A stretch of DNA of 64,000 nucleotides from Streptomyces griseoruber (lineage in GTDB: Bacteria > Actinomycetota > Actinomycetes > Streptomycetales > Streptomycetaceae). Position 1 is the stretch's first letter, and every line of letters starts with the position of its first letter. Positions 8,713-16,815 of this stretch are shown piece after piece. The position numbers and the translations under genes are program-made. Below the pieces are notes generated by a model. That model was not told the DNA's origin, did no database searches, and saw nothing but the letters and a program-made list of their open reading frames with translations. The stretch lies in NCBI RefSeq assembly GCF_001514205.1, contig NZ_KQ948767.1, positions 1 through 64,000 of the forward strand, given 5' to 3'.

Positions 8713-10869
8713 TCAGGAGTGGTCGTGCGAGCCGGCCACGAGGACGCGTACGTCCCACGGGCCGAGGTCCAGCGCGGTGCCCGCCGGGACGGACCCGCCG
8801 TCCAGGGCGTCGGTCAGGTCCACCGGAGCCGTCGCGCTCGCGGGCTCCCAGCTCCAGTTGTGGACGATGTGGACCCGGCGTCCGTCCGGGGAGGTGCCGG
8901 TCGTCGCCGTCACGGATGTCGGCAGGTCCCGCCAGCCGCTCCGCGCCCGCGGCGCCAGCCACTCGGCGAGCGCGCGGGCCAGCTCGCGACCGGGGACCGT
9001 GCCCACGACGGTGACCCGGCCCGCGCCGTGCGGGCGGGTGGTGACCGCGGGCCAGCGGCCGAAGTGCGGGTGGACGTACTCCACGAGCGCGTCGGCGTCG
9101 ACGACCGTCAGCGCGTCGGCCCAGCGGGTCGCCGTCGCGGACTCCGGCAGCGGCAGCGGACCCCCGGGCACCGCACGCACCGGCACCGGCCGGGCCAGGT
9201 TGCTGAACTCGTCGTAGTGCAGCCCCGACGCCTCGACGAGCCGGGGCGGCGCCTGCTCGTGACGGGCCCGGGCCTCGTGGTCGGCGTACGCGGTGCGCGG
9301 GCCCAGCACCAGATGACCGCCCGCCTCCGCGTACGCCGCGAGCCAGTCGACCGTCGCGTCGTCGACCACGTACAGCGCCGGCACGACGAGGACCGGGTGG
9401 CGGTCCACCGCCTCCTCGGGGGTGGGGCCGGGCCGTTCGCCGCGCGGGTCGTGCAACTGCCGGGCGTGGACCATCCGCACCTGCCGTCCGGCGTCGAAGG
9501 CGCCCCGGTAGAAGGGGTCCAGGATGCGGTGGTAGGAGGCCGGGTCCGGCGAGCCGTCCGGCTTCGACAGCGCCGGGTGCTGCTGCATGAGCCACTTGCT
9601 GGGCAGCGAGTACACGATCGTGACGTCGGCGTCCGGTTCCAGGCCGGCGACCAGCGGGCCCGCCGTCTCGAACTCCGCGCCCAGCCGGGCGATCTCGGCG
9701 TACGTCCGCCCCGGACGGCCGCTGTGCGGGAGGACACCGCCCCAGTACGTCTCGGCCCCGAAGCGCAGGGTCTGCCACTGCCAGTACTCGATCATCCGGG
9801 CCCCGCGCGCCACCTGGGCCCAGGCGGCCTGCCGCCACTGGCCGTCGAAGGCCGGGCGGTTGTCCCAGGCCATGCCGATGGAGTTGGCGTTGGTCTCGGT
9901 GACCAGGAACGGCGCCTGCCGGGAGGCGAACATCCAGTCCGCGGTCTGGTACATCGACCACACCCCGGTGGTCTTCCAGAGCTGCTCGTGGTCCTCGGGG
10001 GTGGGGTCCGGGAGCAGCAGGCCGTCCTGCATGTCGTAGTACGGGTTGCCCGCCGCGATGTCGAGGGCGTCCGTCATCTCGTCGTCCTCCACCCCCTGGC
10101 GGGTGTACGAGATGCAGGTGGTGACGAAGTGTTCCGGCCCGGCGTACTCGCGCACGATGCCTGCCTGCCAGGTGATGAACTCGGTGACCTGCCGGGCCTG
10201 GAACTCCCGCCACGCCAGGTCGTACTGGGGCTGCGTGTTGCCGTCCGGCGTCCACAGGTCGGCCCAGGTGGACAGCCGGTGCGACCAGTAGACCAGGCCC
10301 CATTCGCGGTTCAGGGTCTCCACGTCGCCGTACGTGACGCGCAGATGGTCGACGAACCGCTGGAAGACGCCCCGGTTGTGCAGCAGATGCAGTCCGGGCT
10401 CGTTGTCGACCTGGAAGCCGATGACCGCCGGATGGCCGGCGTACCGGGCGACGATCTTCCGGATCACCCGCTCGGCGTGGAACCGGAAGGCCGGGTGGGT
10501 GATGTCCACCTCCTGGCGGGCGCCCCAGCCGAGGCGCCGGCCGGTGGCGTCCTCGCCGGTGATCTCGGGGTACAGCCGGGCCAGCCACGGCGGCACGGCG
10601 TAGGTCGGGGTGCCGAGGACGACGGAGATACCGCGCTCGTGGGCGCCGTCGAGGACGGGCTGGAGCCAGTCCAGGTCGAAGCGGCCGTTCTCCGGCTCCC
10701 AGGTCGACCAGACGGACTCGCCGACCCGGATGACGGTGAAACGTGCCTCGGCCATCAGATCGAGGTCGGTCTTGAGCTGCTCGTCCGAGGGCACCTCGGG
10801 GGCGTACCCGGGGTGGTACTCGTGGTAGTAGGCGGCACCGAACAGGACGCGGGCGGGCAGTTCCGCCAT
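8713..10869 (-). CDS. GH42 beta-galactosidase
   Basis: A 718-residue GH42 enzyme with an N-terminal TIM barrel, a trimerisation domain from about residue 400 and a small C-terminal beta domain. The acid/base is Glu157 in VDNEPG and the likely nucleophile is Glu325 in LVTETNA. FGAAYYHEYHP near the N-terminus is typical of the family. No signal peptide is present, so it should act in the cytoplasm on imported galacto- or arabinogalacto-oligosaccharides. The ATG at 10869 follows a CGGAGG site. It sits between the permease genes and the GH93-like gene. Confidence 0.92.
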   Translation of the reverse strand: MAELPARVLFGAAYYHEYHPGYAPEVPSDEQLKTDLDLMAEARFTVIRVGESVWSTWEPENGRFDLDWLQPVLDGAHERGISVVLGTPTYAVPPWLARLYPEITGEDATGRRLGWGARQEVDITHPAFRFHAERVIRKIVARYAGHPAVIGFQVDNEPGLHLLHNRGVFQRFVDHLRVTYGDVETLNREWGLVYWSHRLSTWADLWTPDGNTQPQYDLAWREFQARQVTEFITWQAGIVREYAGPEHFVTTCISYTRQGVEDDEMTDALDIAAGNPYYDMQDGLLLPDPTPEDHEQLWKTTGVWSMYQTADWMFASRQAPFLVTETNANSIGMAWDNRPAFDGQWRQAAWAQVARGARMIEYWQWQTLRFGAETYWGGVLPHSGRPGRTYAEIARLGAEFETAGPLVAGLEPDADVTIVYSLPSKWLMQQHPALSKPDGSPDPASYHRILDPFYRGAFDAGRQVRMVHARQLHDPRGERPGPTPEEAVDRHPVLVVPALYVVDDATVDWLAAYAEAGGHLVLGPRTAYADHEARARHEQAPPRLVEASGLHYDEFSNLARPVPVRAVPGGPLPLPESATATRWADALTVVDADALVEYVHPHFGRWPAVTTRPHGAGRVTVVGTVPGRELARALAEWLAPRARSGWRDLPTSVTATTGTSPDGRRVHIVHNWSWEPASATAPVDLTDALDGGSVPAGTALDLGPWDVRVLVAGSHDHS

Positions 10870-10914
10870 GAACAGACCTCCGGAGGAGAGAAGGGGGTTA
10901 TCGCTCGACGCCGC

Positions 10915-11844
10915 TCACTGCTTGACGCCGCCCGCGGCCAGACCGCTCTGCCAGTAACGCTGGAGCATCAGGAAGGCCACGACGAGGGGGACGATCGAGA
11001 GCAGGGAGCCGGTCACGACCAGCGCGAGCATGTCACTGCTGGAGCCGGCACCGCCGTTCTGCGCCTGCGCGGCCCAGGACGACAGACCGACGGTGACCGG
11101 ATACAGATCCGGGTCGTTGAGCATGATCAGCGGCAGGAAGTAGTTGTTCCAGGTCGCCACCAGCGTGAACAGCAGCACGGTCACCAGACCGGGGCCCAGC
11201 AGCCGCAGCGCGATCCGGAGGAAGATCCGCACCTCGCCCGCGCCGTCGATCCGGGCGGCCTCCAGAAGACTGTCGGGTACCGCGTCCTCGGCGTAGATCC
11301 GCATCAGGTACAGCCCGAACGGGTTCACCAGCGACGGCAGGATGACCGCCCAGGGCGTGTTGACCAGGCCCGCCTTCGCGAACAGCAGATAGGTCGGGAT
11401 CGCGAGGGCCGTGGTCGGGACCATGACCGCGCCGAGGACGAGGTTGAAGGCGACCCGGTCGCCGCGGAAGCGGAACTTCGCGAACCCGTATCCGCCGGCG
11501 GCGGCCAGCAGCGCCGCCCCGACCGCGCTGACGACGGCGTACACCACCGTGTTCAGCAGCCAGTGCAGGAACACGCCGTCGTCCTGGGCGAAGGTCGCCC
11601 GGATGTTCGCCAGCAGCTGCGGGGCGTGCGAGAACCACAGGCCGAAGCTGTTGAACAGGTCCTGGGTGCTCTTGGTGGAGGCGATGAGCAGCCAGAACAG
11701 CGGGAGGAGGAAGTAGGCCAGGGCGGCCAGCATGGCGATCGTCAGGGGGGTGCTGCGGTGAGTGCGGCGCGCCCTCGTACGGGTGGCGCGCGCCGGGCGC
11801 GCGGCCTTCGGCGCGACCGTCGCCGGGGGAGAGGTGGTCGTCAT
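10915..11844 (-). CDS. Carbohydrate ABC transporter permease (MalG-type)
   Basis: A 309-residue inner-membrane permease with about six membrane segments and the EAA loop EAARIDGAGEVRIFLRI that contacts the ATPase. The start is placed at 11844 because AGGAGG lies just upstream and the ATG overlaps the stop of the preceding permease in an ATGA arrangement. The longer open frame upstream is the neighbour read in another frame. No ATPase gene is present in the operon, so a shared MsiK-type ATPase encoded elsewhere is expected. Confidence 0.92.
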   Translation of the reverse strand: MTTTSPPATVAPKAARPARATRTRARRTHRSTPLTIAMLAALAYFLLPLFWLLIASTKSTQDLFNSFGLWFSHAPQLLANIRATFAQDDGVFLHWLLNTVVYAVVSAVGAALLAAAGGYGFAKFRFRGDRVAFNLVLGAVMVPTTALAIPTYLLFAKAGLVNTPWAVILPSLVNPFGLYLMRIYAEDAVPDSLLEAARIDGAGEVRIFLRIALRLLGPGLVTVLLFTLVATWNNYFLPLIMLNDPDLYPVTVGLSSWAAQAQNGGAGSSSDMLALVVTGSLLSIVPLVVAFLMLQRYWQSGLAAGGVKQ

Positions 11845-12719
11845 GGGGTCCTCCTGCGGTTCGCGGTGAGCAGGACGCCGTAGGAGGCGACCACGATGAC
11901 GAGGCCCAGGAGGAAGGAGACCGTCGCCGCGTAGTTGACCTGCTGGCCGGTGAACGCGAGGGAGTAGGCGTACAGATTGGCGGTGTAGGAGCTGCTGATC
12001 ACGTCCGGGGCGATCTTCATCAGCAGGTTGGGCTCGTTGAACAGCTGGAAGCTGCCGATGACCGAGAACAGCAGGGTGAGCAGCAGGGCGGGCCTGAGGG
12101 CCGGCAGCTTGACCGACCAGGCGATGCGCCAGGCGCCCGCCCCGTCCATCGCGGCCGCCTCGTACAGCTCCTGCGGGATGGTCCGCAGGGCGGCGTACAG
12201 GATGATCATGTTGTAGCCGACGAACTCCCAGGTCACGATGTTCGCCAGACTGCCGAGCATCCAGCCGCTGCTGAGGAAGTCCGGGGCGGGGAGACCGAGT
12301 TTCCGGCTGAGCTGGGCGAACGGGCCGAAGTCCGGCCCGTACAGATAGCCCCACATGAGCGCGGCCACCACGCTCGGCACCGCGTACGGCACGAAGATTC
12401 CCAGCCGGATCACCCGGGCGAGCCGCAGCAGACCGCTGTCCAGCGCGAGCGCGAACACCAGCGCCAGCAGCAGCATCACCGGGACCTGGATCACGAAGAA
12501 CAGCGCGACCCGGCCGACGCCGTGCAGGAGCTGGGGGTCGCCCAGCGCCTGCACGTAGTTGTCGAGCCCGACGAACACCGTTCCGCCGATCAGCCGCTCC
12601 TGGAACAGACTGAGGTAGGCGGCGTAGCCGAGCGGGGCGAGGAAGAGCAGCAGGAACAGCGTCAGGAACGGCGCGACGAACAGGGGGCCGGCCGAGCGGT
12701 GACGGCGTGCGGCAGCCAT
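11841..12719 (-). CDS. Sugar ABC transporter permease (MalF-type)
   Basis: A 292-residue permease with six predicted membrane helices and the EAA motif EAAAMDGAGAWRIAW. It starts one base downstream of the binding-protein stop codon and overlaps the next permease by 4 bp. It pairs with that permease to form the channel of a CUT1-type oligosaccharide importer serving the glycosidases of the operon. Confidence 0.92.
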   Translation of the reverse strand: MAAARRHRSAGPLFVAPFLTLFLLLFLAPLGYAAYLSLFQERLIGGTVFVGLDNYVQALGDPQLLHGVGRVALFFVIQVPVMLLLALVFALALDSGLLRLARVIRLGIFVPYAVPSVVAALMWGYLYGPDFGPFAQLSRKLGLPAPDFLSSGWMLGSLANIVTWEFVGYNMIILYAALRTIPQELYEAAAMDGAGAWRIAWSVKLPALRPALLLTLLFSVIGSFQLFNEPNLLMKIAPDVISSSYTANLYAYSLAFTGQQVNYAATVSFLLGLVIVVASYGVLLTANRRRTP

Positions 12720-12720
12720 G

Positions 12721-14118
12721 TCAGCTCCCCTTGACGGTGAAGCCCTGGCCCTTGGCGTACGTGGTGAGCCGGGACTCCCAGGTGCCGAGGGCCGCGACCG
12801 TGTCGGACTTGTCGGCGAGCGACTTGCCGACGGTCTCCGTCCAGTCGGTGGCCGCCTGGTCGAGGAACGGCGGCCACTGGAAGGAGGCGTTGACGGTGGA
12901 GCTGATGTCGGCGAAGACCTGGTTGACCTTCTGGCCGCCGTAGAAGGCGGGCGCGTCGCCGGTGAACTCGGCGTCCGTCAGCAGGGCCTTGGTCGCGGGG
13001 AAGAAGAACTGCTCGGTGGCGAACATCCGGGCGCTGGCCGGGTCGCTGTTGAGGAACTGCGCGAACATCGCCGCGGCGATGGGGTTCTTGGTGGAGCGGA
13101 TGACCGCGGTGGTCGAACCGCCCCAGTTGCCCGAGCTGGGCTTGGCGGCGTCCCACTGCGGCAGCGGGGCGGCCCGCCACTTGCCGGCGGTCGCCTTGGC
13201 GGAGCCGGAGAGGAACACCGGGCCCCAGGCCGCGGTCAGCCAGGTGGCGTACTTGCCCTTGTTGAGGGCCGCGTACCAGGAGTCGGTGAAGTCCGGCTCG
13301 ACCCCGATGACGCCTTCCTTCGCCAGCCCGCCCCAGTACGCGCCGAGCTTCTTCGACACCGCGTCGTCGACGCTGATGGTGATGTCGCTCTTGCCGGAGG
13401 TGACGTACGGCTTGGCACCCGCCTGCCAGAGCAGTCCGTGCCAGGCGGCGACCTGGTTGGCCGCGAGGTTGGTGAGGTAGACGTCCGGGTCGGCCCTGTG
13501 CAGCTTGCGGGCCGCCTCGGCGAACTCGTCCCAGGTGCCCGGTACGTCGATGCCGTGCTTGTCGAAGATGTCCTGCCGGTACAGCATGCCCATCGGGCCG
13601 GTGTCCTGCGGGATCGCCCACACCTCGCCGTCGCTGCCGCTGACCTGGCTCCAGGTCCAGTCCACGAACGTGGACTTCAGGGCGGAGGCGCCGTACGGCC
13701 GCAGGTCCAGCAGGCTGCCGGTGATGGTGAAGGTGGGGATCGCCTGGAACTCGATCTGCACCATGTCCGGGGCGCCGCTGCCGGCCTTCAGGGCCGTGCG
13801 CAGCTTGGTGTACTGCGGGGTGCCCTGACCGGCGTTGACGACCTTGACCTTGATCGCCGGGTACTTCTTCTCGAAGAGGGCGACCTCCTTGGCGATGTTC
13901 GGGACCCACGTCCAGAACGTCAGCTCGGTCGGCGTCTTCATCGCCTTGTCGATGTCGGCCTGGCTGACCGGCTTCGAGGAGGCGGAGGAACCACCGGAGC
14001 CGCTGCCGCCGCAGGCGGTCAGGGCGGCGCCGAGCGACAGGGCTCCGGTGGTGGCGAGGAAGAGTCGGCGGCTCATCGGGGCGGAGCCGGAGAAGGGCAG
14101 GGGGGTGTTTCTGGGCAT
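12721..14118 (-). CDS. Extracellular sugar-binding lipoprotein (ABC importer)
   Basis: A 465-residue solute-binding protein of the MalE type. The twin-arginine pair (Arg17-Arg18 in MSRRLFLATTG) and lipobox LTAC with Cys36 mark it as a probable TAT-exported lipoprotein. The start is set at the ATG at 14118, which has GGGAG upstream. It is the first transport gene of the arabinan-type operon, 283 bp downstream of lacI. The substrate is inferred only from the neighbouring GH42 and GH93-like genes. Confidence 0.9.
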   Translation of the reverse strand: MPRNTPLPFSGSAPMSRRLFLATTGALSLGAALTACGGSGSGGSSASSKPVSQADIDKAMKTPTELTFWTWVPNIAKEVALFEKKYPAIKVKVVNAGQGTPQYTKLRTALKAGSGAPDMVQIEFQAIPTFTITGSLLDLRPYGASALKSTFVDWTWSQVSGSDGEVWAIPQDTGPMGMLYRQDIFDKHGIDVPGTWDEFAEAARKLHRADPDVYLTNLAANQVAAWHGLLWQAGAKPYVTSGKSDITISVDDAVSKKLGAYWGGLAKEGVIGVEPDFTDSWYAALNKGKYATWLTAAWGPVFLSGSAKATAGKWRAAPLPQWDAAKPSSGNWGGSTTAVIRSTKNPIAAAMFAQFLNSDPASARMFATEQFFFPATKALLTDAEFTGDAPAFYGGQKVNQVFADISSTVNASFQWPPFLDQAATDWTETVGKSLADKSDTVAALGTWESRLTTYAKGQGFTVKGS

Positions 14119-14401
14119 GGTGGACTCCCGCCGAGGCGAAGAAGGGGGCACGCGGGGCAAGGGCGTGCGGGGGTGAGGGAGAAGAGTCAGGAAGGAGAGA
14201 GCGACGCGCCGACCGGGCGGGTACGCCGACAGGGTCGGGGACGCCGACGGGGTGGAGGGTGGGGCGCGGGCCCGCTGCGTTCAGGGGCGGCCCATGGGGC
14301 GCGCGGGCGACGAGGTGAAGGGGGAGGGCACGGGGTGACGGGTACGGCGGCTCGACCGTCGGTCACGCGCGGTGCCGTGGGCTCAGGGGCCGGTGGGCCG
14401 G
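14119..14401 (-). promoter_or_regulatory. Leader region between lacI and the sugar operon
   Basis: This 283-bp gap between the regulator and the transport genes probably holds the operon promoter. On direct reading it contains a short inverted repeat (GCACGC at 14148-14153 with GCGTGC at 14163-14168) close to the binding-protein start. Three imperfect copies of CGCCGACNGGG lie around 14208-14255. No clear LacI palindrome is visible. Confidence 0.3.
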
Positions 14402-15544
14402 TCAGGGACGACTGGACGGACCTCCGTTCCTCGGGCGGGGTGCCGGGGTGCCTCCGTCGGGACGGGAGGCGGTGCGCCGCGCGCGGGCCGGGGTCGTCCG
14501 GTCGGCGGGGGGCGCGGTCGAGGCGCGTACGACGAGGTCGACCGGTGGGTCGCTCGGCGGCAGGGGGTCGGCGTCGGGGTTCTCGATGGCGTGCACGAGA
14601 CGCTTGAGCCCCTCCTGGGCCACGGTGTCGAAGGGCTGGCGCACCGTGGTCAGCGGGGGAGTGATGTAGGCGGCGACCGGGATGTCGTCGAAGCCGACGA
14701 CGCTCACGTCCTGCGGCACCCGCAGGCCGGCCTCCGTCAGCGCGCGGATCAGCCCGATCGCCATGTCGTCGTTGGCGGCGAACACGGCGGTGGGAGCGCC
14801 GTCCGCGGCGAGTTCGAGCCCCGCCCGGTAACCGGAGGCGGCCGACCAGTCGCCCTCGACGACCGGCGGCAGCTCTCTGCCGTGCGCGGTCAGCGTGGCC
14901 CGCCATCCCTCCAGCCGGTCCCGGGCGGCGTACCACCGCTGCGGACCGGCGAGGTGATGGACCGTCGGGTGCCCCAGGTTCAGCAGGTGCTCGGTCGCCG
15001 TACGGGCCATGACGTCGGCGCCGTCGCCGGCCGTCAGCACCGTGGGCGCGGTGAGTCCGGGGGGTGCGCCGAGGACCAGGACCGGCACGTCGACCCGCAG
15101 GGCCGTCTCTCCTTCGGGCCCGGTCTCGTCGATCGGCTCGGAGATGACGATGCCGTCCACGCCCTGGTCGAGCAGTGAGTCCACGGCCCCGGCCACCCCG
15201 GAGGGATCGCCCTCCATGGTGTTGACGACCCGGAGCGCGTAGCCCGTGTCCCGGACGACCCGCTCGACGCCCATCAGGAGCGAGGCGGGGCCGTACAGGG
15301 CCGTGCCGAGGGTCACCACGCCGATGGAGCGGCTCCGGCCGGAGGCCAGCGCCCGGGCGGCGTTGTTGCGCCGGTAGCCGAGCTGCTCGACCGCTTCCAG
15401 GACCCGTCGGCGGACGTCCGCCGAGACGTACGGCTCGTCGTTGAAGACCCGCGACACCGTCTTCTGCGAGACCCCGGCCAGCCGGGCGACGTCCACGCTG
15501 CGCGGTGCCGCGGAACTCGTGCCCCGCCCTGTCGCTCGCGTCAT
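14402..15544 (-). CDS. LacI-family transcriptional regulator
   Basis: A 380-residue regulator. The N-terminal LacI helix-turn-helix runs from about residue 17 (SVDVARLAGVSQKTVSRVF) with the hinge ALASGRSRSIG, followed by a periplasmic-binding-protein-like effector domain. The start at 15544 is supported by a GGGAG site. It lies upstream of and codirectional with the sugar operon, which it probably represses until an arabino- or galacto-oligosaccharide binds. Confidence 0.9.
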   Translation of the reverse strand: MTRATGRGTSSAAPRSVDVARLAGVSQKTVSRVFNDEPYVSADVRRRVLEAVEQLGYRRNNAARALASGRSRSIGVVTLGTALYGPASLLMGVERVVRDTGYALRVVNTMEGDPSGVAGAVDSLLDQGVDGIVISEPIDETGPEGETALRVDVPVLVLGAPPGLTAPTVLTAGDGADVMARTATEHLLNLGHPTVHHLAGPQRWYAARDRLEGWRATLTAHGRELPPVVEGDWSAASGYRAGLELAADGAPTAVFAANDDMAIGLIRALTEAGLRVPQDVSVVGFDDIPVAAYITPPLTTVRQPFDTVAQEGLKRLVHAIENPDADPLPPSDPPVDLVVRASTAPPADRTTPARARRTASRPDGGTPAPRPRNGGPSSRP

Positions 15545-15586
15545 GGTGTCTCCCGGTGTGGCCGAACGGTCGTACGCGTGCACTGA

Positions 15587-15601
15587 TGATGTCAGACGTC
15601 A
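15587..15601. promoter_or_regulatory. Imperfect palindrome before lacI
   Basis: TGATGTCAGACGTCA is a near-palindrome (TGAYGTC with its inverse around a short centre) 43 bp upstream of the lacI start. Its position suits an autoregulatory operator. No experimental or family-specific consensus supports this. Confidence 0.3.
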
Positions 15602-15617
15602 CGCGGCGAAGCGTGCC

Positions 15618-15659
15618 TGACTGCGTAGTCATGTCTGCGCTGTCATGTCTACGCAGTCA
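15618..15659. promoter_or_regulatory. Perfect 11-bp inverted repeat with internal direct repeats
   Basis: TGACTGCGTAG at 15618-15628 is perfectly inverted as CTACGCAGTCA at 15649-15659. The 20-bp spacer carries one of two direct copies of GTCATGTCTRCGC (15628-15640 and 15642-15654). It lies about 75 bp upstream of lacI in a region with no gene. The overlapping inverted and direct symmetry suggests a cooperative operator rather than a terminator. Confidence 0.45.
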
Positions 15660-15771
15660 TAAGCGGGGCGTCAAGGGGTCGGACCGTAACGGAGTGGGGG
15701 ACGGGTTGCCTGCCTGAATACACCCTTCCGGCCGTACTATCGACACACCCGGCCTCGCGTCGCACGCCTAA

Positions 15772-15903
15772 GGGGCTTTTACGGTCCAAGTGTCGACAGA
15801 TTGCGCCACGCTGCACCGCCTCTACCGGGGCGAGGGCCGCGACCCGTCCGGCCGCTACCCGACGGTCGGCTTCCGCGTCGCGGCGACGGCCGGGACGGGG
15901 TGA
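15772..15903 (+). pseudogene. SUMF1/formylglycine-generating-enzyme-like 3' remnant
   Basis: After an in-frame stop the forward frame reads through about 40 residues ending GRYPTVGFRVAATAGTG before the TGA at 15901. The VGFRVA ending is typical of SUMF1-fold proteins, and a complete homologue lies at 45.6 kb. No full-length domain is present, so this is a relic. The assignment rests on a short stretch. Confidence 0.35.
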
Positions 15904-15922
15904 CGGCTCCGGCATGAAAGCG

Positions 15923-15944
15923 GCCCGGCCCGGCGGGGCCGGGC
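15923..15944. terminator. GC-rich hairpin
   Basis: GCCCGGCCC (15923-15931) and GGGCCGGGC (15936-15944) form a perfect 9-bp stem with a 4-nt loop, 20 bp after the remnant's stop codon. No T-tract follows, as is common in Streptomyces. Confidence 0.5.
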
Positions 15945-16061
15945 GCTGCCGGGGGCGACCGGGGGTGCCCCTCCCCGCACACCCGCTGGGGTCCCGGCCC
16001 CGACGCCAACGGCGTCAGCCCCCGCCACGCACGAGCCGCTCCGGCCGGACGGCGCCGCCGG

Positions 16062-16436
16062 TCAGCCGGCCTGCGACGGCGGCTGCTTCATGGCGTCGAC
16101 GACGGCCCGCTTCAGGATGGCGCTGGTGTAGATCAGCGTGCCGGGCGTGAGCAGTCCGTCGTCCCCCTCGCCCTTCTTCACCTGGACGGTGCGCTCGCCG
16201 AGGAAGACATGGGTCCTCCTGTCGAAGATCCACTCCTCGCGCTGTCCGCTGGTCTCGTCGAGCCGGGCCACCGCCACCCCGCGCCGGCCCACGGCGTCCA
16301 GCGCGTCCTCGACCACCACGACACCGGGGATCTTCGCGGCGGCCTTGAAGAGTGCCGAGTAGAGCGCCGCCGGGGGATGGCTCTCGCCGAGCAGGTCCCC
16401 GATGGTGGTGAACGCCTCCTGGTCAGGGGTGTTGCC
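16062..16436 (-). pseudogene. CU044_5270-family protein, 5'-truncated
   Basis: The reverse frame encodes about 120 plausible residues (DQEAFTTIGDLLGESHPP, KIPGVVVVEDALDAVGRRG, REEWIFDRRTHVFLGERTV, then a Lys/Gln-rich tail). These match the C-terminal third of the actinobacterial CU044_5270 family, whose members are usually near 300 residues with a membrane anchor. Upstream of about 16436 the homology stops abruptly where an oppositely oriented YceI fragment begins, so promoter and N-terminus are lost. Confidence 0.6.
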
Positions 16437-16438
16437 GG

Positions 16439-16785
16439 ATCGGCTTCGCCGCGCGGGCCGCGCTGGTCGCCGAGGTGCGCGGGCGGTTCCACGCGTTCGA
16501 GGGCAGCGCGCACTTGGACGGCGACACCCCGTCGAAGTCCTGCGGCAGACCGGCGGCGCCACCTTCCAGGTCGCCGCTGACCTCGGTCTGCACGGTGTGA
16601 CCAGGCCGGTCACCGTGGACTTCGAACGGACCGGCACGGCGAACGACCCGCGGGGCGCCCTCCGGGTCGACTTCACGGGGAGGGCGACCACCAACCGCAA
16701 GGACTGGACCGTGAACGGGGCCGACGGCCTCGTCGGCGAGAGGGTGACCCGGTACTTCGACGTCGCGGCGATCCGCAGGCCCTGA
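16439..16785 (+). pseudogene. YceI-family protein remnant with deletions and frameshift
   Basis: The first segment, in one frame, reads FAARAALVAEVRGRFHAFEG followed by SAHLDGD, typical of the YceI N-terminal half. A second frame gives GLHGVTRPVTVDFERTGTA, then GRATTNRKDW and YFDVAAI, the C-terminal half. Around 50-60 residues are missing between the two blocks, together with a frame change. The loop after KDW is also shortened. YceI proteins bind isoprenoid lipids; this copy cannot be functional. Confidence 0.65.
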
Positions 16786-16815
16786 CCGCGACGGCCGGGG
16801 CCCGGCGGGCGTCGC

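Noticed and set aside
7167..11883. Long forward frames opposite the GH93-like, GH42 and permease genes
   Set aside because: No ribosome sites or domains; they mirror real reverse-strand genes.
14119..14401. A small gene between lacI and the binding-protein gene
   Set aside because: Frames here have no start with a ribosome site and no domain; the region looks like a promoter/leader.
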